This document shows positions 56,847 through 64,000 of a stretch of 64,000 bases of DNA, piece after piece. The notes below the pieces were generated by a model. The model saw only the letters and a program-made list of their open reading frames with translations. It had not been told where the DNA came from and did not search any database. Position numbers and translations under genes: made by a program. The stretch comes from Canna indica (taxonomy: Eukaryota > Streptophyta > Magnoliopsida > Zingiberales > Cannaceae), in NCBI GenBank assembly GCA_034359265.1, contig CP136890.1:85027501-85091500 (forward strand), in the 5' to 3' direction. Numbering within the stretch: the stretch's first letter is position 1; each line of letters opens with the position of its first letter.

Positions 56847-59548
56847 TGTCACACCCCAACTGAGGGTAGTGTGATCAGCCAGTGCCTACATCCTACCCTG
56901 TAGCCTACTGTCTACACTATAATATAAAAAACCAGAACATCTCAATAAAAAGAAACATCAATGCAAGCTTTATTTGAAATTTTTCAAAGTTCACGATGTA
57001 TGTTTTAAAACCAAAGAAGAAAACCAACATCGTAACAATACGAACATCTCAAGTATCAAGGTTTTACAAACTTTTACAAAACACAACTATCAGTGCAGAA
57101 AAGGAAAACAACTACTAAGACACTGGACTATGATCCAAGGACACCGCTACGAGATATGGCACCACCACCTGCCATCTAGCTGCACCATGCCGACAAGCTA
57201 CAATCACTGCTCATGCTCTGCAAAAATAAGGAAACAAAGTGTGAGACCACTTGGGACTCAGTGAGTGGTTCTTCCGAACCTCCACATAATTCTCAGTTAG
57301 TCATGCATAACATATAAGGCAGCATTGTATATAATCAGGGAGGTAAGTTACTTTTTTAAATGCGACTATTGGCCCTATAGGTCATGCTGTACAAACTATG
57401 TAGGTAAAAACCAGCCATAACGGCCTATCAAGCCTCTAGCATCCGGCCCTTGGGTCTAATCATAGTATAAGAATTTCGGCTATAACCGGCCCTACCATAT
57501 AAGGTAGAATCACACTGACCGTTCGGCCACATCATATCAAAATGTAAATAATAAATCCCGGGCCATCGACTAGGATGGTCTACTAGTCTTCGAACACCGT
57601 CTGGGGTAGGGATTGCTAGTCCCACCCAACTGGGGTCTGACACCTAGCGGGCCCGCTAGTGCATCTCAAGACTCAATCAGTGGCCGAGCTAAGCATTGGT
57701 CATTTTCGACCTCCACGCTTCTCGGTGGACCATCTCAAGCACATCACACAATCAAGTGTCCTAGGGTTTCCTTATATACATTTCGGGCCATTGCCCGTAT
57801 CCGGCCTGCAAGGTCAACAATTCAATGATGCCCTTCCAAAAATGTGTACACCTAATAATACTAGGTTTCCAAAGATGAATACTGGAAGTCCTAGAAGCTG
57901 TATCATTTCCTAGTTCAGTTTCCATATCTATTATGCACCTTACGATGTCCTACATGTTATCTAGCGTTATACGCTACCTTGGGTGAGGAATTTTGTGAAC
58001 CGAACTTAGAATTCCACCCCTGAATATTTTCGGACAGCATATATGAAATAAAGAACGGTAAACATAATTCACAACAACTACCATGTATAACTACGAGGTT
58101 CAATGATAAAAATTTATAAACTGCATATAGAATTAAATTCAATATGGAACATCGTATCTAGCATGGTAAAAATATCCCAATGGCACTTACCAAATTAATC
58201 ATGGCCGGGTAGCAACATCATGAAGAACCCGAATTAAAGAGGCAATTAATTCAGTGATTAAAACAATAAGGAACATACATTAAGCATAGCAACAATTTAA
58301 CATGATATAAGGGATTAAATGAAACCTTTCTTTGAATACATATACCATAACCATCATATCCACAAGAGCATTAGCAAGAACATTTCCAAAATATGATAAT
58401 GAAGGTCTATCACTAAACAATTCAAATGATAAGCGAGAAATTATGTAACATGAATATGAATTAACATCGAACGAAAAGGTACGAACAAGTACTCATATCA
58501 TTCGGTTTCCCCTTTTTTTCCCCTTGCTCGGCCAAAGCCTGAGCAAGGTAATTCTTGTTTGGCCGAACCCTATGGATGGGAAGGGGCTGACATTTCTTCC
58601 ATAATTTATATGCATCAGTCTACGGATCTAATGTTTAACAAGAAACAAAACTCGGAATCATGCATCTTAACTCAAACAGTCCACACTCCCCATTCATACC
58701 ACTGATCGACTGACTCAAGTAGGGCAAACCCTTGCTCGGCTGAGTCCTCAAATTGAAGGGGGCATGGCTGCAATAAGAACACCATATGAAGCCGTAGATC
58801 TAGCATATCATGAAGACCAAGAGATCTACGGGCTGCGAAACGAGCAAGGAAATTTTGGGAAATTTTTTGGCATGACCTTTCCCCTATTTCCTCAACTCGG
58901 CAGTCCACAAAAATGCAAAAAATAAACCACGATCTAATACATAAGATCACATGCACATACATCGATTTAAAACTCTACTCAAAGAAACTCGTCGATCGGC
59001 AAAAACTCGCGAAGAAAAATTCGATTTCAAATCTCATAGGTCCGGCCACCCGCCTCCCTTCAAAAGCATGATAACCACTCACCTAGATCGGATCACGAAG
59101 AAATCTTGAAGAAAACAGGCTGCTGATCTCCTCGAGCGTCGTCGCGAACTCGGTGCCAATAAGATCTCCACCTCCTCTCTCCCTTTCTCCCTCTTGATGG
59201 GCTGCGTGCGGCTCTCTCTTTGAGCCGCACGGGTGGCTTGGGTGAGGGGTTTTGTTCCCCTCATCCAATGACCCAAATGCCCCTCGCTTGACTTGACTTC
59301 TACTCGGTTCGATCCGGGTTCAATTTGGACTCCGATCCAATCCGCACTCATGAGTTGAACTCGACTTAATAAGACATCATAAGCAAGAAAGGAAATAACC
59401 ATTGAACCAATTTAACTTCATATTTCCATGGGTCGGGTTATACCTTCTACTCGAGGCAATTCCTGCGCCTCGACCCGGCTAACCTCCGATCTGATGCGCT
59501 GCACAAAAGATAGATTTTTATATCAGAAAAAAAAAATTGGGTCTTACA
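56847..59548. mobile_element. Solo LTR, 2.70 kb, TSD CAAGT
   Basis: Starts tgtcacacccc and ends gggtcttaca, flanked by identical caagt (56842-56846 and 59549-59553). It is the reverse complement of the LTR at 17797-20357 with numerous indels. Removing it restores LINE ORF1 from IKLIASRLGK into VIKVDDRFSIFEHGRYV. No internal retrotransposon region is present. Confidence 0.93.
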
Positions 59549-60040
59549 CAAGTCTTGAAGCAATTAATTTAATATAGTATGCATTCCATAATTCTAAAGG
59601 GAGGCCATGTAACCTAATCCACATAGGGGCAGTGGTTGTTCTTTACAACCAAGGTTGGAAGAACAGCCGCCAGGGGATTAGGTGAATAACATCACCCCTA
59701 AGGGACCACGTCACCACGGACCACCAGACAGTACATTCGAGGCAGAGGCAAGGGAATTAAAATGAAATACAAAGAACCCATCTTCAAGATCAAGTACATA
59801 ATGAAAACCAATAGTAGACCATAAACGGTCTGCCCAGCGGCAAACCGAGAGTAGGGAAGGAGGCTTACCCAAAAACTTACCTATCAGGCTAGATTCCCAC
59901 GATTGAGACCAATTTCGAAGTTGATCTGTAGAAAAGTGGACGTAACCGGCGGATTGTTGTTGTATTCATTGGAGGGAGACCAGAAACGCTGAAGAAGCGG
60001 AAGAACTTTGGGATTTAGGGTTAGGGTTAGCAACCTTAAG
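59549..60040 (-). pseudogene. LINE ORF1 N-terminal part (DUF4283)
   Basis: On the minus strand it reads NWSQSWESSLIGKFLGKPPS, then after a frame change RGDVIHLIPWRLFFQPWL and WIRLHGLPLELWNAYYIKLI, the DUF4283 pattern (PW, W-x-R-L-x-G-L-P-L-E). It continues at 56846 after the solo LTR. The far right has ccctaaccctaaat, which resembles telomere repeats by chance. At least two in-frame stops. Confidence 0.78.
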
Positions 60041-60044
60041 TATT

Positions 60045-61099
60045 GTTGGCTTAAGGGTTCCCCCCTTAGGCTTCGATCTTCATTTTGATGATAACAAATA
60101 AGTATTTAATATATGTGTGAAATTTTGAGTTCAGATTGAGGTTGCGATAAGCACGTGAACTTCGCTCGGAGATACGAAAGAAAAGATCGTCAAGAAAGGC
60201 TCGGATGTAGGTTAAGTAGATTTCGTGTAATATATCCCTCGGATCTCATCCCAAGCTTATTTGTAAAGTTATCCAAGTTAAAACTTGGTAACAAAACCCA
60301 TGAAAAAACATGTAACAAAGAAAATAAAAAAATCAGCCTCAGCCCAGGTTCGGTCAACCGGTCGGTCGACCGAACAAGGGAGAAAAATGGTAGTAGACAC
60401 TTTGGTCGACTGGTTGGTCGATCGAACAATGCCAAAAATTGGCAGTGGCTACTTCTGTCGATCGGTCGGTTGACCGAACCAGGCCAAAAACTGGCAGTGT
60501 CTACTTCGATCAACCGATTGGTTGACCGAACGAGGCAAAAAACTGGCAGTGTCTTCCCTCAACTCTAGCTTCTATTCGATCTCAACGTCTTGGGGAGTTG
60601 GAGGCATTGAAGGCTTGGAAAAGAACACTTAGTCTTGGTTTATTCTTTAGCTCTTTTCATTGTAATTTTTATTATTATTTAAACTTGTTTTCATTGATTA
60701 GCTTGCTAGGTGTGCTAGTGTAAACACTTAGGGTTTACTTCGTAGAATTGTGTTTTGCCTAGGTGAATAGGTTTGAGGAGTTCTCAAAGGGTTGAGAATC
60801 GAGTCCTCGGTTGTATTCAAAGGGAAACACAAAATCTATAAAGAATTTGGTTAGAAATCCTTGGTGTGGAGCCAAGGTAGTGGAGTAGGCGGTTGGCTGA
60901 ACCACAATACTTTCGTATTTTTGCATTGACTTGTGTGTTTGTCTATAATTGTGGTTCATACTCGCTAACTAACTTCACTTAGTTGCACTTACATTTGGTT
61001 GAAGTTGGAATTGATTAAAAAAGAAATTGAAGTATATTGGTAAAGTAACCCAATACTATTCAACCCCCCCTTAATTCTAGTGTGGGATTTCACTCAACA
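60045..61099 (+). repeat. 5' LTR of Copia-3 (1055 bp)
   Basis: tgttggcttaag at the start and gatttcactcaaca at the end, directly followed by a PBS. Contains four tandem palindrome-like units around ggtcggtcgaccgaac (60350-60530). Related to the solo LTR at 48259. Confidence 0.88.
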
Positions 61100-61101
61100 A
61101 T

Positions 61102-61113
61102 TGGTATCAAAGC
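61102..61113 (+). promoter_or_regulatory. Primer binding site of Copia-3
   Basis: tggtatcaaagc, one base off the initiator-tRNA-Met complement, two bases after the LTR end. Confidence 0.88.
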
Positions 61114-61156
61114 AAGGTTGTAGGGTTAGATTTAATCATCTACCCTACAAGTTAGA

Positions 61157-62159
61157 ATGACTAGTGAATCCAACTAGCTTAAGGGTCCTCTACTCATACT
61201 ACACCATTGTTCGATGGAAATAACTATGTCTATTCAAAGATACACATGAATGACTTCCTACAATCACTAGGCATGGATGTATGGAGAATGATTCAAGTAG
61301 AGTATAAGCAACCAACTAAGGATATGGATGAGTGAGACTAAGAAGAAATTAAACTCTTTAATGCAAATGCAAAGGTTGTCAATGCATTATATTGTGGCCT
61401 ATCAATTAATGAGTTTAATAGAATTTCTATTTGTAAGTCTGCATATGAACTTTGGAAAGTCTTAGAGACTACACATGAAGGTACTTCACAAGTTAAGGAA
61501 TCTAAGATAAACCTACTCATGCATGATTATGAAATGTTCAAAATGTTATCGCATGAATCTATTGATGCCATGTATGTTCAATTTCAAAATATTACAAATG
61601 GATTAGCTAACCTTGGTAGAGAGATAAGGGAAGAGGAGAAGGTAAGAAAGCTCCTTCGTTCCCTTCCAAAAGCTTGGGAGCCCAAGGTCATCGCAATCAT
61701 GAAAGCAAAGGATACGAGCACCTAGAAGATCAACGAGCTCATTGGGTCTCTCATGACACATGAGACCCATATGAAGCAATACAATGAGGAAGATGCTCCC
61801 AAAGGCAAGACCATTGCCTTAAAAGCATCACGCTGGGGTGAAGAATCCTCATCATCTAAGGAAGAGACTGATGATTTTGAAGAAATGGCAATATTGGTGA
61901 GAAGATTCATGAGCTCCATGAGATGAGGCATGAGAAAGGGAAGAGGAGGCTACACGTGCTTTAATTGCAACAAAATCGGACATCTAAGGAAGGATTGCCC
62001 ACTTCTTAAGATGGCTTCCACCTCCAACCCTCACAAAAAGGACAAATACAAGAAGAAGAAGAATGCAATGATGGCTTCGTGGGATGAAAGCGAGCCTTCA
62101 TCAAGTGAAGAAGACTCCAAGAGTGAAAAGACAAATCTTTGCTTGATGGCAAATGACAA
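61157..62159 (+). pseudogene. Copia-3 gag, interrupted at 62159
   Basis: Begins near 61157 (ATGACTAGTGAATCC, then an early stop). It shows FDGNNYVYSKIHMNDFLQSL, SAYELWKVLETTHEGTSQVK and SIDAMYVQFQNITNGLANLG (UBN2-type capsid; open frame 61519-61725), a Ser/Glu-rich stretch, and an intact zinc knuckle CFNCNKIGHLRKDCP (61957-62001) in the open frame starting at 61930. It is cut after KTNLCLMAND by the LTR at 62160. Stops at about 61172, 61334, 61723 and 61923 show decay. The protease and pol are beyond the insertion, probably past the window end. Confidence 0.87.
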
Positions 62160-63008
62160 TGTTATACCTGAAAATATTTTGGACCTAGTTGTAAAAATAT
62201 TTCTTAGAGGGGCCTTTTTGCAAAAATGCTAATCGTATTTAATTAAGCCCTAACCCCTCTCTAATCCTTTCTTCCTCTCTCGGTTCCTGTAGCAGCGGCG
62301 GTCGACGGAGGATTTTGAGGCGTCGACGGTGAGAAGACTCCGGTGAATCGAAGTTCGGAGGAGATTTCCGATAGGATTCTCGTCCTTCTTTATTTCTCCT
62401 TTCGTGTAGGGTAATTCGATCATGGGATGAGAAATTTTGTCGATGCATTCTGCCGAATTATAGATCTGTGTTTCTCGTGATTTTTCTTCGAGATTATCTT
62501 GTTCATGTGTTCTGAAATTTCGGATCTATGTTTGTTACGGAATCACGTGATTTTTGTCGTCTGTTGTTTCATCGGTAGACTGCTTGTGATCGAACCGCCG
62601 GCAAGAGACGATCGTCTCCTACGATCGATTATGTCATGTGCGACGACAGTAGGATGAAGCCGATCGACTGCCTGTGCCGGGTGCTGCCACGTCTGCCCAT
62701 TGATCTTTGGCGTGTCGCAGTCGTCCTCAGGCCGGCGTCGAAGCCGTCAAGAGCAGCGCTCATCAGGGCATCGCAGTTCCCCGTCGAGCGTCGCTCCATC
62801 TATGGTGTTGGTGCCGCTCGATCCGTGGCGACTGATGGCGGGTCCCTAGAGCAGCGGCGTCCGGCGGGGTGCTGCGGTGAACAGCGGCGCCCGGCGAGGC
62901 GTCGCTGCCTCGCGCGCAGGCGACCTCCGCCAGGTGCGATAGCCCATTGAGGGCTGCCGTGCAAGGTGGATTGGTTGCCATCGCCGCGCGGGGGCGACGG
63001 CGGGTCGG

Positions 63009-63030
63009 CGGCGGCGGCGGCGGCGGCGAG
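63009..63030 (+). repeat. GGC trinucleotide run
   Basis: About six to seven perfect ggc units within the GC-rich part of the LTR, absent at the corresponding place in the copy at 11723. Confidence 0.8.
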
Positions 63031-63360
63031 TCGTCGGCATCGGCGGCGGGCTCCCCGGTGTCCCGATCGGCCGGAGTAATCGGGATGGAGGCGGCGGCGG
63101 CTGGTAGAGGCGGCAGTGGAGTCGGGCGGGTGAGTTGGGGTAGATGAATAGGTTAAGTTATAATTTAGAGTTTATATCAGTGATAAATTCTTATATCAGT
63201 GTTATATTCTATATATCGACGTTATGATGTTGTATCAGTTGACTTTTTATTTTAGGAATATGACACTGGTATATAGGGTGATATATGAGTGGTTGTAGCG
63301 CTGTGATTGTAGCAGTGTCACGTGAGTTATAACACTGTTACGCGGATTCGTAACAGTGAT

Positions 63361-63382
63361 ATATATATATATATATATATAT
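63361..63382 (+). repeat. TA dinucleotide microsatellite
   Basis: About eleven units of ta/at within the LTR copy at the window end. Confidence 0.85.
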
Positions 63383-64000
63383 TTAAGGCATTATTGTTAT
63401 GATTTTAAATAATTATTTGGAGGCTTTATAGTTGGTCAAATTAGTCCTATTATATATGAAATTGGACCTACTCGTCGCCCCGAATCCATTGGTGAGGTCA
63501 GTTTTGTCGTTTGGCTTTCGGATGTTGAAAAGAGTATTATTTTATAGGTTTTCATGGTTTCTACCCGAGTTATATTTTTTTGTAGTTGTTGTCAAGGTGA
63601 ATCTCATCCTAGATCGGTTGTTACCCTATGTCGAAATATATCTTGTTGTTCTTTTCCGTTGAAAGTTGATATCTACTGCTGTTGAAACTCCTTATGCACA
63701 TTTGTTGAAACATGTTGCCAGCATGCTATTTTTATATACATATTAGTTGAGAATGCTAGTATAGACGTTGCATGTCTCCTGCTGTTGTTTATATATTTAG
63801 TTCATATAAGATGACATGACTACTAGCATTATATTAGTCGAGTTGTAGTTGTATAATTGTTGACATGATGCATAGTTGATCTTTTGCTAGGCGATAGCCC
63901 TGGACACTGTTGATATATATTGCCCAAGGTGTAGGGCAAGTGACACCGGTGATCACCTATTTATCACACGGGTTGTGTGTACGGCGTCGAGGTGTTAGAC

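Larger units (their letters stand above)
51995..60040 (-). mobile_element. LINE retrotransposon, interrupted by a solo LTR
   Basis: From right to left on the minus strand: 5' region near 60040, ORF1 (nucleic-acid binding), then ORF2 with endonuclease, RT, zf-RVT-like and RNase H sequence, ending near 51995. It has no LTRs of its own. The insert 56847-59548 splits ORF1. Exact ends are uncertain: I could not find a clear TSD or poly(A) tail, although an A/T-rich track lies at the 3' end. Confidence 0.8.
62160..64000. mobile_element. Partial LTR of the family seen at 11723 (runs off the window)
   Basis: Starts tgttatacctg and follows 11723-13741 in order: cctttttgcaaa (62212), attaagccctaa, cctgtagcagc, a GC-rich block (62600-63130), and the stretch ggacactgttgat, gtgacaccggtgatcacc and gtgttagac (63901-64000) equivalent to 13064-13197. 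Left border falls in Copia-3 gag; the 5-bp flank is gacaa. Whether it is a solo LTR or the first LTR of a full element cannot be seen. Open frames in the GC-rich part have no recognised domain. Confidence 0.75.

Noticed and set aside
60013..60031. Plant telomere-like repeats (tttagggttagggttag)
   Set aside because: Only two to three units, located at the 5' end of a LINE next to a copia LTR. Too short for an interstitial telomere block; chance or LINE leader sequence.
62636..63147. Arg/Ala/Gly-rich open frames on both strands
   Set aside because: GC-rich part of an LTR. The homologous LTR at 11723 does not keep these frames, so they are not genes.
1..64000. tRNA, rRNA or microRNA genes
   Set aside because: I found no cloverleaf or rRNA core sequence by eye. 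Hairpins exist but all lie in transposon ends or MITEs, and I cannot show miRNA-like processing without small RNA data.

Overview
This 64 kb window looks like the repeat-rich nuclear genome of a flowering plant. It is AT-rich, has spliceosomal introns, carries one plant-specific SRO (RCD1-like) gene, and is otherwise built from CACTA (En/Spm), Ty1/copia, Ty3/gypsy, LINE and hAT elements. I cannot name the species from sequence alone. I see no rRNA, tRNA, CRISPR array or prokaryotic operon structure. The only apparently intact host gene is the SRO gene at 38967-40648 (minus strand, four exons whose junctions keep the frame). Parts of two further SRO copies are present: its upstream region at 365-631, and exon 3 plus the start of exon 4 at 30985-31385. 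An old tandem SRO cluster therefore seems to have been broken up by transposons.

Left half (1-26930): a nest of elements resolved by target-site duplications (TSDs). The 3' end of one CACTA element (1-364) and the 5' end of another (632-) flank the SRO-upstream duplicate. A decayed copia polyprotein (905-3335, continuing at 15414-15614) is split exactly by a 12.1 kb CACTA element (CACTA-C, 3336-15413, TSD TAT). CACTA-C itself carries a hAT MITE inside its transposase gene (7583-8060, 8-bp TSD) and a gypsy-type solo LTR in the presumed first intron (11723-13741, TSD GATAT). A second CACTA (CACTA-D, from 15615) enters the same copia remnant. Its TnpA stop-codon region is split by its own internally deleted relative CACTA-E (16300-20404, TSD ACG), which is in turn split by a 2.6 kb solo LTR (17797-20357). 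The D transposase genes run on the minus strand from 24387 to 20408. The stretch 24729-26430 is largely unassigned and leads into the subterminal palindromes and 3' end of CACTA-F (26930).

Middle (26931-41385): a truncated gypsy element on the minus strand (26931-30984, LTR and tRNA-Met-type PBS at its right end) is inserted in exon 4 of the SRO pseudogene. A complete but frameshifted copia element (32045-38218, minus strand, two LTRs of about 835 bp, TSD CATAT) sits between a TATA box (32031) and a short broken reading frame (38263-38472). The intact SRO gene and its promoter follow.

Right half (41386-64000): an older CACTA (CACTA-G) was invaded by a related, nearly complete CACTA-H (41779-47567, 12-bp perfect TIRs, TSD CAT), a copia-type solo LTR (48259-49807), a hAT MITE (49872-50497), and apparently a LINE on the minus strand (about 51995-60040). 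The LINE ORF1 is split by another solo LTR (56847-59548, TSD CAAGT) of the same family as the one at 17797, in opposite orientation. The window ends with a copia 5' LTR, PBS and gag (60045-62159), cut off by another gypsy-type LTR (62160 onward) of the family seen at 11723.

Almost every transposase or polyprotein contains stops or frameshifts, so the elements look non-functional as they stand, though ends and subterminal repeats are well preserved in several CACTA copies. I found no clearly novel enzymatic system. The most informative features are the resolvable nesting order, the non-autonomous CACTA derivative inside its own relative, the broken SRO cluster, and the copia insertion at a promoter.
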